Assembly (NCBI GenBank): GCA_018001935.1
Contig: JAGNHB010000006.1
Location: 62,001 to 126,000, forward strand
DNA: 64,000 bases
Reading direction: 5' to 3'
From: Acidobacteriota bacterium
GTDB lineage: Bacteria; Acidobacteriota; JAAYUB01
Numbering within the stretch: position 1 is the stretch's first letter; the number at the start of each line of letters is the position of its first letter. The notes below the pieces were generated by a model. It had not been told where the DNA came from. It was given only the letters and a program-made list of their open reading frames with translations, and did not search any database. The position numbers and the translations under genes are program-made. Shown piece after piece: positions 56,654 through 64,000 of the stretch.

Positions 56654-57838
56654 TCATCTGCCAATCCCCGGTTGTCCAGGGAGCTGCTGTTCCGATAGTG
56701 CTCCACCCTTCCCAGGTTCACCTGAAGGTTCCCGCTGCTCTTTTCTGATTTTTTTCAGATGGCTCTGATAGGTCTTTGAGGATCGTTGGGCGCCGACGAC
56801 GCTCCGGCTGAGCACGAAACCGGAAATCCCGCCCAACAGGGTACCCAGGACTTCTTTGTCCAGTTTCCCGCTCATCCCCAGCATGGTGATGGCGATGGTC
56901 AGAAGGAATACGGTGATCAACTCCAGCAGCAAACCGGACGAAAAGATGATCTGCTTCAGATCCTTGTTGATGAAAAGAGGGACCAGGTACATCGTCAGGA
57001 GGGTGACGGCCAGGATCGGGAACACCCAATTGATGATGGTTGAGTCGATCTGGGCTTGACCCTGTTCCATGGCGCTTATTTCGTCTTCCTTTCGTATTAT
57101 TTCCGTCTTCAGTCTCAAGAGTTCCTTTTGGTTCGACTCCTTTTCTTTGTTGATTTTGTTGATGTTCGTGGTCGTGAAGTTCTTCGACAACCGGCCGATC
57201 ACCGTCTCGAACCCTTCGTCTTCGAACAGGTCGCAACACGCGCTGAACTTCTCTCTGGCCACCGGTCTGAAATCCGAGAGGGCAGTGACGACCTCCTGAT
57301 AGGTTTTATCCTGGTAGGTCGACTGCTTGAAATCGTCCGCCAAGCCGTTCAACAGGAGATTGCGAAACAGGTTCAGGTCTTCGGCGGGCCAAAGCAAGGA
57401 AGCATTCCGGTCGAAATACTGGAGCCGCCACTTGTAGATCGGCGCGTAGAATTCCTCCAACAGGTCCTTGAGCAGGACGGAAAGACCGGAAACCTCCTGA
57501 GGGCTCAAGGACGGCTTCCATCGCTTTCGGATTTCAGTGATAACTTCCCGAATCTCCTTCGGATAAGGAATCTTTAAAAGATCGGCTGCCAGAACTCCAC
57601 AAAGATCTTCTTTTTTCCGAATTTCCTTCTCTGTCTTCCTGGTGGACTCCAGGTCCCGATAAAGCTCCGTCACTTCGAATTTCAACTGAGCACCGGAGGT
57701 TTTTTCTCCCTGAAGGACGCCGGGCGAGGGTCCTGGGTTCCTTGCCCCTTGGGATTCCGCGGGAAGTGAACTCAGGAGGGCATAAAGGACGGTCAGTCCG
57801 GTAATAATACGGAATGGAATACCTGAAGCGTAACTCAA
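56654..57838 (-). CDS. coiled-coil membrane protein of unknown function
   Basis: The 394-residue protein starts at TTG with GAGGAGG directly before it. It has a signal-like N-terminus (ITGLTVLYALLSSLPA), a long helical domain, a coiled coil (INKEKESNQKELLRLKTEII and on, about 225-265), then two clear spans (STIINWVFPILAVTLLTMYL; SSGLLLELITVFLLTIAIT), a short third hydrophobic patch, and a basic tail. I do not recognise the family. It is noticeably poorer in G+C than the flanks and lies 21 bases after the M15 gene, so they are likely co-transcribed. It could anchor or gate the wall-cutting enzymes beside it (inference). Confidence 0.72.
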   Translation of the reverse strand: MSYASGIPFRIITGLTVLYALLSSLPAESQGARNPGPSPGVLQGEKTSGAQLKFEVTELYRDLESTRKTEKEIRKKEDLCGVLAADLLKIPYPKEIREVITEIRKRWKPSLSPQEVSGLSVLLKDLLEEFYAPIYKWRLQYFDRNASLLWPAEDLNLFRNLLLNGLADDFKQSTYQDKTYQEVVTALSDFRPVAREKFSACCDLFEDEGFETVIGRLSKNFTTTNINKINKEKESNQKELLRLKTEIIRKEDEISAMEQGQAQIDSTIINWVFPILAVTLLTMYLVPLFINKDLKQIIFSSGLLLELITVFLLTIAITMLGMSGKLDKEVLGTLLGGISGFVLSRSVVGAQRSSKTYQSHLKKIRKEQREPSGEPGKGGALSEQQLPGQPGIGR

Positions 57839-57859
57839 TTTTCCTCCTCTTTAAATCAC

Positions 57860-58396
57860 TTACGCCCCTGTGGCGAACTGCACGTGCATGGGGTCGGGGG
57901 TGGGGAAGTCGCAGCCGTGGCTCCAGCCGTGGATCTCCCAGAGTTCGTACCACCAGTCAGGGAGCGTCCGGGTGAGGGGGGCGCCGCGGGGGTTGTGGAG
58001 CGGGTCCCAGTCAATGGCGATCCCCCAGGCGTGGAGGGAGAGCGCCGTCCCGCCGGTAATCGGGCGGAAGTTGAATCCCCCGCCGTGGAGGTCCAGTCGG
58101 CGCTCGTGAAGCCATGACCGGATTTCGGTGTCCCCGGCGCCCACCCCGCATCGCGCGCGGGCGTAAACCCAGATCCCGCTCAGGACGGCCGAGAAACTGT
58201 CGGCCAGCAGGCGGTGCAGCCGGATACCGGACGACCTGACGAGGACTTCCCCGTCCTGATAATAAAGCTGCCAGCCTGGCGGTGGCGCCACCCGTAAAAT
58301 GTTCTCTTCCTCCCAGGACTTTTTCAGCGTCCCATCCGGGTTGGCCGGGTTGCCGAACCTCGTTCCGATAGCCTTTCGACCATGTGGTGGATGCAT
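57860..58396 (-). CDS. M15-family (VanY/endolysin-like) zinc peptidase
   Basis: The 178-residue protein has the M15 zinc motif: His122 and Asp129 in SLHAWGIAIDWDP and His171 in DPMHVQF. These enzymes cleave D-Ala-containing peptides in peptidoglycan and are common as phage endolysins. No signal peptide is visible. The ATG at 58396 follows GGAGG; the longer frame upstream has none. It is followed after 21 bases by the coiled-coil membrane protein and then the GH46-like hydrolase. Confidence 0.82.
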   Translation of the reverse strand: MHPPHGRKAIGTRFGNPANPDGTLKKSWEEENILRVAPPPGWQLYYQDGEVLVRSSGIRLHRLLADSFSAVLSGIWVYARARCGVGAGDTEIRSWLHERRLDLHGGGFNFRPITGGTALSLHAWGIAIDWDPLHNPRGAPLTRTLPDWWYELWEIHGWSHGCDFPTPDPMHVQFATGA

Positions 58397-58691
58397 GGTG
58401 ACCTCCGGGAAAGCTGGTTGTTCGCCGCACGCTTCGCTGGAAGGATGGGCGTCGTCGGGTCCGCCCTGCCCTGGTGTCGTCCTTGTCCGACAGCGTTTTC
58501 CCGTTCCCGGAAACATGGCCTGTCGCGGCTGGAGGATTCCTGGCGGCATCGGGTCACCTTGTCATTGAGACTCCAGTGTCCCTTTGGAGACTAACGTCGC
58601 AAACATCTTTCTCTCTTCGCCTTGTCTGGTGTCCGTGGGGTTCGTGACTTCTTCTCCGGGTCATCCGTGGGTTTTCTCCAGTCGAATCGAG
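58397..58691. other. 295-base spacer inside the cassette
   Basis: Nothing coding is seen. It has CCGTGGGGTTCGTGAC (about 58633) of the dispersed ACACGG-type family, so a promoter or inserted repeat may separate the DUF2235 gene from the three wall-active genes. Confidence 0.4.
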
Positions 58692-59879
58692 TTAGGGGAC
58701 ATTGGGCGGCGCATAGTTTCCTGCACTCCTGTTCATTTTGGCGATGACACTGCCATCAAGATTGGGACCCAATCCCTTCTTCGGTTTTTGCGGAGCATGG
58801 ATCGGTCGGTGATAATCTCCGCTCCATTGCAGGCAGCGAAGAACGGTCCGGGTGGACTTCGTGGCCAGACCAAAGGTTCCGGGAAGCTTCACCAGGAGAA
58901 TGCTGGCCAGGCGATATGCGAAGTTCTGGGACTTCGCCGGAGGTTCCAGCACTCCAAGGTTTCTGCATGTGGGATTCAATCCATGCCAGTCGAAGCTCAG
59001 ACCGCAACCGCTTGGATTGACACAGGAACTAGCCTTATCCACCATCCAATCCAGCGTCAGGTCGGACAACCCCGTCTGTGCATACCCCCCCCCGATATTG
59101 GCATGAGCCCCGGCAAACCATCTCTCATCAAAGTTCTTCCCGACAATGTGATTGATGTTCGGCGTCAGGGGTGTGGGCCGGAAGGGCCATCGGTGCTCGT
59201 CGATCGCCAGTGCGTGACAGGCATTCTGGACGATGGAGCTGAGCTGCGTGTCATGAAAATCACAGCGGGAGAGTTTGACCAGCAGCCAGCCCAACGGAGT
59301 GAGGAAAGGGGCCCCGAGGGCGCCCACCGTGTCGAACACGCCGAGAAAATTGATGTACAACGTCTCCCTGGAGCCGGGCTCCGCCGTCCGTTCCTCGCCG
59401 TTCACGGGCATGGACCACGAATTTTCCTTGCGGAAGTTCACCGCTTGAACGCTGTCAGGATGCCATTCGGCCGAACGGCTTTTGTATCGCCTGTAAGCTT
59501 CGTTGATCATGTGGATTCGGTCCCGGCGAAGGACGCCCAAGTTTCGGATCATGCCGGACAGGCTGCGGGCCGAGTAGGCCCCCCGGCTGAATCCGAAGAT
59601 AAAGATTTCGTCCCCCGGTTGGAAATTGCTGGCCAGAAACCGATAACCCTCCTTGATGTTTTCGGAGAGGCCATAGCCGAGAATCCCTCCGCGTAGCCTC
59701 TCGCCACGCCGCGTCCCCACTCCGCCAATGTAATTAGCGAGTTGGGGATTGCCACGGGCATCCGAAGGGCAAAGCAATTCGAAGAGCTTAAGGATGTTGG
59801 TCGGGCAGGGGATGCCGTCCCGGGTTTTCTGATCCGCCCGGTTCCAGGTCCCGTCGAAGAAAACGGCCAACTTCTTCAT
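58692..59879 (-). CDS. DUF2235 alpha/beta hydrolase (Tle-like phospholipase fold)
   Basis: The 395-residue protein opens KKLAVFFDGTWN, the DUF2235 hallmark, with nucleophile Ser98 in GFSRGAYSAR (GxSxG), VFDTVGALG carrying the acid Asp, and the late WFAGAHANIGGGY with His. The family includes Tle1 phospholipase effectors of type VI secretion and other lipid or ester hydrolases. No secretion-apparatus gene or VgrG/PAAR is near, and no signal peptide is visible. GGAGG precedes ATG 59879. With the neighbouring wall hydrolases it could form an envelope-attacking set. Confidence 0.85.
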   Translation of the reverse strand: MKKLAVFFDGTWNRADQKTRDGIPCPTNILKLFELLCPSDARGNPQLANYIGGVGTRRGERLRGGILGYGLSENIKEGYRFLASNFQPGDEIFIFGFSRGAYSARSLSGMIRNLGVLRRDRIHMINEAYRRYKSRSAEWHPDSVQAVNFRKENSWSMPVNGEERTAEPGSRETLYINFLGVFDTVGALGAPFLTPLGWLLVKLSRCDFHDTQLSSIVQNACHALAIDEHRWPFRPTPLTPNINHIVGKNFDERWFAGAHANIGGGYAQTGLSDLTLDWMVDKASSCVNPSGCGLSFDWHGLNPTCRNLGVLEPPAKSQNFAYRLASILLVKLPGTFGLATKSTRTVLRCLQWSGDYHRPIHAPQKPKKGLGPNLDGSVIAKMNRSAGNYAPPNVP

Positions 59880-59962
59880 GTTTACCTCCAGGGAACTTTT
59901 TCCTGGGAACCGGGTGCCTGGTTGAAAACTGGCGGTTTGGAAGGCCTTTCCCACTCGGAAGG

Positions 59963-61594
59963 CTACTTCACTTCAAAGGGTTCGGAGTCTGTTGATTCAA
60001 CTCCCCTGGATACACGAACCTTCCACGTGCCGGCTCCAAACCCTTCCAGATTTCTGGTATCAATGGCCATCGTGTCGTTCCCTTTCTTGGTCACTCTTCT
60101 CGTTTCAACAACACAGGACCCGGTTTTCGCTTCAGGTCCGATCTTCAGCAGTTCCACCTTCAGCGGGTGATTGTCGGAGTTTAAGAATCCCGCCCCCTCG
60201 AGGATTATCGTGCCTCCCTCGTGCGTCGGGCGCTTGCTGATTCCCAACGGAGTGAGGGTATAGTCAGCTTGCCAGTGGTATTCCATGCTCTCTATCGCCG
60301 GTTTATCCTTTCTCTCCTTGACCACCTGCACCCGGATCACTTGGAGAGGATCTATCCTCCTGCTCAGGTGGTACTTTATCCGCATGCTCCGGTCAGTCAG
60401 GCTGCCCGCCTCGATGTCGAGGCCGCTGATGCCGAATTTTTCCGCCTCCAGGACCAATGGTTTGCCGCCTGAAAAGCAACGGCCGTAAAGGGTGGCCGCC
60501 TTGTTTCCCGCCTCGGCCCAGTTGGAAGTGACGTCATTCCCGCCGTCAGCGATGACGCCGGAGATGGATGCCGGCACTTCACCCGCGTCCAGAGTCATGG
60601 CACCACCCACCACGATGCTTATGGAATCCAAGCTCAATCGGTCCAGGAATATTTTCAGCAGTTTGTCATCAGGGCCCAGTTTCGTCTCATCCGCTGCAAA
60701 CAGGAGGCAGTTCTTCTGCAGATGCTCCAATTTCTCTTTGAAACCTTTATCTTCTGAAAACAGCAACCCGAGGGATTTCTTCAGTTCCTTGTCGACAAGG
60801 AAGGACATGGGAGAGAAAAAAACGGCGGGGGATTTCAGGAAGATCTTTTTCATCCCTGGGGAGATAAACCGGTCCATGGGAAAGAAGGCCAGCAGGATGG
60901 CGGAGGTTTCTTTCGGGACGACGGTGTTCGTGTGAAACCCCAGGTCCGCTAACCGACTGATCCGATCGACTGTGGAATCCGGCCAGAAGGCCTCAACACC
61001 AGGGATCAGGTTGCCGTTGAAGGCTGCAATGCCCTTGATCCAGTCCTGATCGTGGATCTTGAACTGGTAGGCGGCGGCCAGCGAACCGAGAAGGCGCAGC
61101 GCTCGAATCGTGACATTCCGGATCGTCCAGGGCTGGGCCTGCAGCATCTGCCCACGCACAATCCGGGATTCGACGCAGGAGACGTGAAATTTTTCGGAGT
61201 AGGCTCGCCAGCCGGCTTTGCCGTCCACGCGGTCGTCCTTCCCCGCTTTCACGGTACTGCATCCGACGTCGGTCCCACCACCGGCCAGCAGCCATTGACT
61301 GAAATCGATGAAGATGCTGTGAACGATCAGGGCCGCGTCAGGACTCCGGTTGGAAACCGTCAGATGAATGACGGCATAGGTTTTCGAAACTTCCTTGCCA
61401 AAAAGCGACTGCACGATCTTGGGAGACAACAGGACGGCATCGACGGACACGTTGTCGTTGACGGTAAGGACGGTTCTCAGAGGGAAGCCTTCGTTGACGC
61501 GGAGTTCTCCCTCGACGGTGGGGGGCGGTGTTTTCTCCCCCATGGCCAAGCTCATTGGGATGACAGCCAACACCAGCAGCAAACGTACAAACAT
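59963..61594 (-). CDS. secreted protein of unknown function with C-terminal Ig-like (IPT/TIG?) domain
   Basis: The 543-residue protein has a signal peptide (MFVRLLLVLAVIPMSLAMG), a beta-rich middle with Cys pairs (GCSTVKAG, HVSCVES), helical segments, and a final domain whose strands (HEGGTIILEGAGFLN, GTWKVRVSRGVES) look like an IPT/TIG-type fold. I do not recognise the rest. It is relatively A+T-rich and uses AAA, ATT and TTC codons freely. It ends 83 bases before the DUF2235 start and is probably the first gene of the cassette. GGAGG precedes ATG 61594. Confidence 0.72.
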   Translation of the reverse strand: MFVRLLLVLAVIPMSLAMGEKTPPPTVEGELRVNEGFPLRTVLTVNDNVSVDAVLLSPKIVQSLFGKEVSKTYAVIHLTVSNRSPDAALIVHSIFIDFSQWLLAGGGTDVGCSTVKAGKDDRVDGKAGWRAYSEKFHVSCVESRIVRGQMLQAQPWTIRNVTIRALRLLGSLAAAYQFKIHDQDWIKGIAAFNGNLIPGVEAFWPDSTVDRISRLADLGFHTNTVVPKETSAILLAFFPMDRFISPGMKKIFLKSPAVFFSPMSFLVDKELKKSLGLLFSEDKGFKEKLEHLQKNCLLFAADETKLGPDDKLLKIFLDRLSLDSISIVVGGAMTLDAGEVPASISGVIADGGNDVTSNWAEAGNKAATLYGRCFSGGKPLVLEAEKFGISGLDIEAGSLTDRSMRIKYHLSRRIDPLQVIRVQVVKERKDKPAIESMEYHWQADYTLTPLGISKRPTHEGGTIILEGAGFLNSDNHPLKVELLKIGPEAKTGSCVVETRRVTKKGNDTMAIDTRNLEGFGAGTWKVRVSRGVESTDSEPFEVK

Positions 61595-61948
61595 GAAAAT
61601 CCCTCCTGCGGCGGTGAGGATCGGGTCTTGCCCGGCATCGCCGTTCGATGAAATCCCAGGACTGGAAAGCACGTTCCTCCTGGAAGCTCATATCGGCATT
61701 ACCCTACCAGAAGGGGAGATTGGTTGAAGCTCGGCATGGTGTTCCTGCGAGATTCGGAACAGGCGTGATGTCGTTGGCAAGGGTTCAAATCGTTTAATGG
61801 TAGTTCCGCGATGGATTTTCACATTATCCGGGAATACCGGGAGTAGAACTGGGGCAACAAGCAACACAGAGAGTGCATTTCCTCCTCGACCTTGCTAAAA
61901 TGAACCTCGCCGTCCGTTCCAAAAATCGAACAACAGGAGGGGTGCAGG
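61595..61948. promoter_or_regulatory. divergent control region between the cassette and the XRE gene
   Basis: No coding sequence is supported in these 354 bases. Repeated CCGGGA half-sites (TCCGGGAATACCGGGAG, about 61829) may be an operator, and TAAAAT (61896-61901) is a possible -10 for the XRE gene. Confidence 0.4.
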
Positions 61949-62872
61949 TTGATAAAAGCCGAGGAGGGGAACCGGGCGACGGGCCTGCGGTTGAAGAACC
62001 TGAGGCATCGGTTGGGGTTGTCCATCCGGGACGTGGCGGCGGCGAGCCGTTGCGTGGCGGAGAAGGCCGGCGACGACCGGTACCTCCTGTCCCCGAGCCA
62101 GGTGGCCGACATGGAGAATCACGGGCGCGTGCCCGGGATTCACAAACTCTGCGCCCTGGCCATCGTCTACGAGCGGCCGCTCCTGGAGGTCCTCTCCCTG
62201 CTGGGGGTGGACGTCCACAAGGAGACGGCCGGGAGAACCGGGCCCGTCGGCGACGGCGTTCCCGACCGGACCCGCCCTGTCGACCTGGTGAACTCCCGGC
62301 GGGAGATGGACGTTCCCCTCCGCTTCGACCCGATGTTCTCCCGGCAGGCAACCGTGCTCCTGAACCGGGTGATCGTGGAGTGGCGGACGCTTCCCTTCGA
62401 ATTCCTCAACCGCCTGGATTTCGAGCGGTACCTTTACGTCCGGATCGGGCGGAAGGACAACCTGATGCACCCCCTCCTCCGTGCCGGGTCCGTGGTGAAA
62501 GTGGACACCCGGCGGCGGGACACATCGTCGGCGGACCGCCCCGGGACACCCGCCAGAGGGGGGCGGGCGCGGAAGGCGCGGAATACGGCAGGGGCGGCCG
62601 CCCCTCCACCGGCCGGGAGGGAGGGCCCCGGCCCCGGCGGCGCCAGGGAAGGCGTCGGCTGGCGCAACGAGCACGAGCGGCCGTTGTTCCTGGTGGAGAC
62701 CCCGCGGGGGTGGCGTTGCGCCTGGTGCCTGCTGGACGGCCCCTGGGTCTGCCTGGTCCCGCACCCCCTCTCCCTGAAGCCCCAAGAGCGTTACCGGTTG
62801 CGTTCGGAAGCGGAGATCGTCGGAACGGTGGTTGGCGGGTGGGTGTCCTTCAGCCCAGAGGACGATTCGTGA
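61949..62872 (+). CDS. XRE-type regulator with S24-like, serine-less C-terminal domain
   Basis: The 307-residue protein starts at TTG with AGGAGGGG before it. The N-terminal 85 residues form an XRE helix-turn-helix (LKNLRHRLGLSIRDVAAASR, then SPSQVADMENH). The C-terminal part has the LexA/S24 fold signs: DNLMHPLLRAGSVVKVD near 170, a Pro/Gly-rich insert, then TPRGWRCAWC and PHPLSL and EIVGTVVGG. The place of the catalytic Ser (S-M-P) is Leu172, so self-cleavage looks lost and the domain may sense another signal. It is divergent from the wall-hydrolase cassette, whose control it could exert. Confidence 0.82.
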   Translation: MIKAEEGNRATGLRLKNLRHRLGLSIRDVAAASRCVAEKAGDDRYLLSPSQVADMENHGRVPGIHKLCALAIVYERPLLEVLSLLGVDVHKETAGRTGPVGDGVPDRTRPVDLVNSRREMDVPLRFDPMFSRQATVLLNRVIVEWRTLPFEFLNRLDFERYLYVRIGRKDNLMHPLLRAGSVVKVDTRRRDTSSADRPGTPARGGRARKARNTAGAAAPPPAGREGPGPGGAREGVGWRNEHERPLFLVETPRGWRCAWCLLDGPWVCLVPHPLSLKPQERYRLRSEAEIVGTVVGGWVSFSPEDDS

Positions 62873-63287
62873 GCACTGTGTCGAGGGTGAGACGGAAGCG
62901 GTCGGCTTCGGCCCCGTCCGCGCGGTCCGGAACGAGGCGGTCCACCGGGGCGCCCGGGGTGTGGGCGGAGAAGAGATCGGCCCCCCATGCGGGCCCCCCG
63001 GAAAGGAACCGGCCGATCTCGGCTTCGAGGGCTTCCGGCGGAAGGGACGCCACCCGGGAGAAAACGGACCGGTGAACCCGGTGGAAAGCCTCCTGCGCGG
63101 CCTCCGCCCCGTAGAGGTTCTCCATCCCCCAGTGGACGTATCGCCGCGTCGAAGGGTCCCGCAGGGAAGCCAGGTAGACGAGTTGGTGGAAAACGCCGGA
63201 CAGCGCCGCCAGAAACGATCGCTCGAGGTCCCGGCAGGCCGCCTCGACCGATTTCTCGCCGCCCCCGAAGATGCCTCCGTCCCCCAT
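62850..63287 (-). CDS. conserved-looking hypothetical protein, 145 residues
   Basis: This mostly helical protein contains LERSFLAALSGVFHQLVYLASLR then YVHWGMENLYG and SGGPAWGAD. I recall no named family, though such proteins appear next to XRE genes in some acidobacterial genomes (recollection, not checked). ATG 63287 is chosen as AGGAGG lies before it; an ATG at 63305 is possible. Its last 23 bases overlap the end of the convergent XRE gene, so antisense interference is possible. Confidence 0.65.
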   Translation of the reverse strand: MGDGGIFGGGEKSVEAACRDLERSFLAALSGVFHQLVYLASLRDPSTRRYVHWGMENLYGAEAAQEAFHRVHRSVFSRVASLPPEALEAEIGRFLSGGPAWGADLFSAHTPGAPVDRLVPDRADGAEADRFRLTLDTVLTNRPLG

Positions 63288-63611
63288 CCGTCCTCCTGCC
63301 TCCATCCTGGACCGTCCCGGAACGTCAGGGTTGCCCCTTGACGATCATGTCACACTTTCCGGGCCGGCATTGTGACGTGTGATCCCTGAATGCGTTCTCA
63401 CGATCGTCCTCGAACGTTTCCGGACCGCCCGCCGGCGAGAGGACCGGGACGGCCGGTTCGCAACGGGGGGCACCGGAATCCGCCCGGTTTTCCGTTGCTT
63501 TTCACGGCCCGGTGTGGCAAGCTGAAAGCCCCTTCGCGCAGTGGCCGGGTCCGGGCGGGAAAGCCCGGAGGGCGCCGCGGGCGGCGGGGAATTCCCGAAA
63601 GGAGCGACACC
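63288..63611. other. 324-base spacer before pepT
   Basis: No gene seen. It holds an inverted pair around TCACAC/GTGTGA (about 63349 and 63377) between the hypothetical gene and pepT that may be regulatory. Confidence 0.35.
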
Positions 63612-64000
63612 ATGAGCCAGGCGTTCGAGTTCGAGACCGCGACGGTGCTGGACCGGTTCCTGCGATACGTCCAGGTGCACACCACGTCCCGGGACGACGC
63701 GGAGAGCTACCCTTCCACCAAGTGCCAGAAAGACCTCGGGAAGATGCTGGTGAAGGAGCTCAAGGCCCTCGGGCTCGAGGACGCGGCCATGGACCGGCAC
63801 GGCTACGTGACGGCCACCCTCCCGTCCAACCTCCCCGAGGAGGCGGCGGCGAACGTGCCGGTGATCGGCCTCATCGCTCACCTGGACACCTACCCCATGG
63901 TCTCGGGCGAGGACGTCAACCCGGTGCTGCACGAGAACTACGACGGCTCCGACCTGGTGCTGCCGGGCGACCCCGCCCAGGTGATACGGGTCGATGAGAA
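63612..64000 (+). CDS. pepT: tripeptide aminopeptidase, peptidase T (partial, 3' end outside window)
   Basis: 129 codons are visible after an ATG with AAGGAG before it. The N-terminus VLDRFLRYVQVHTTSRDD matches PepT, and GLIAHLDTYPMVSGEDVNP holds the first zinc ligand His with the nearby Asp, as in M20B peptidases. VLHENYDGSDLVLPG follows as in the E. coli enzyme. It removes N-terminal residues from tripeptides in the cytoplasm. The rest lies beyond the window. Confidence 0.9.
   Translation, partial: MSQAFEFETATVLDRFLRYVQVHTTSRDDAESYPSTKCQKDLGKMLVKELKALGLEDAAMDRHGYVTATLPSNLPEEAAANVPVIGLIAHLDTYPMVSGEDVNPVLHENYDGSDLVLPGDPAQVIRVDE

Noticed and set aside
55608..61594. Complete prophage
   Set aside because: Endolysin-like enzymes are present, but no structural, packaging, integrase or replication genes are seen.
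61741..61810. tRNA-like GGTTCAAATC T-loop
   Set aside because: No matching acceptor stem, D-arm or anticodon arm could be drawn around it.

Overview
The window is about 64 kb of G+C-rich DNA (by eye about two thirds G+C) with tight Shine-Dalgarno-led genes and several GTG and TTG starts. An Omp85/TamA-like outer-membrane assembly protein with a TamB-like partner, lipoproteins and secreted surface proteins show a didermic (Gram-negative) cell. Sensor kinases fused to two-component-type propellers (reg_prop plus Y_Y_Y), SUMF1-type secreted proteins, dockerin-like ends, and many dispersed intergenic palindromes suggest an Acidobacteriota-like genome. This is inference; Myxococcota or Desulfobacterota relatives are not excluded, and no rRNA or tRNA gene was seen to test it.

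Layout. 1-8341 (minus strand): a likely cydA-cydB-tamB-tamA operon, bd-type oxidase followed by envelope assembly. 8723-13638 (plus): a ferritin-like protein, a REC-REC-degenerate GGDEF protein, and a large secreted protein ending in three pilin-like repeats. 13639-14680: repeat-filled spacer. 14681-24219 (minus): a propeller sensor kinase, a PrkA-type kinase, and a BMP-family lipoprotein overlapping a hybrid sensor kinase. 24437-28538 (plus): a complete iron-type ABC importer (lipoprotein, ATPase, fused double permease) with ATGA overlaps. 28649-34324 (minus): an MscS channel and two tandem secreted SUMF1 paralogues of identical length. 34566-37925 (plus): a second propeller sensor kinase.

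38220-45292: ankyrin/PD40 protein, a 75-residue half-ferritin, a methyltransferase, a radical SAM protein and an LVIVD/dockerin surface protein. 45479-52992 (minus): two large hybrid kinases in tandem and a glycosyltransferase. 53452-55257 (plus): a dockerin-like/GH5 glycoside hydrolase. 55608-61594 (minus): an apparently lower-G+C cassette coding for a GH46-like peptidoglycan-binding hydrolase, a coiled-coil membrane protein, an M15 peptidase, a DUF2235 alpha/beta hydrolase and a secreted protein of unknown function. It looks acquired and is the best candidate for an undescribed system. 61949-64000: a divergent XRE regulator with an S24-like but serine-less C-terminus, a convergent small hypothetical gene, and the start of pepT.

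Sensing dominates the window: five histidine kinases and one diguanylate-cyclase-like protein are present, but no DNA-binding response regulator. Intergenic spaces carry several repeat families, including a MITE-like palindromic element present near 10.7, 41.3 and 45.4 kb.
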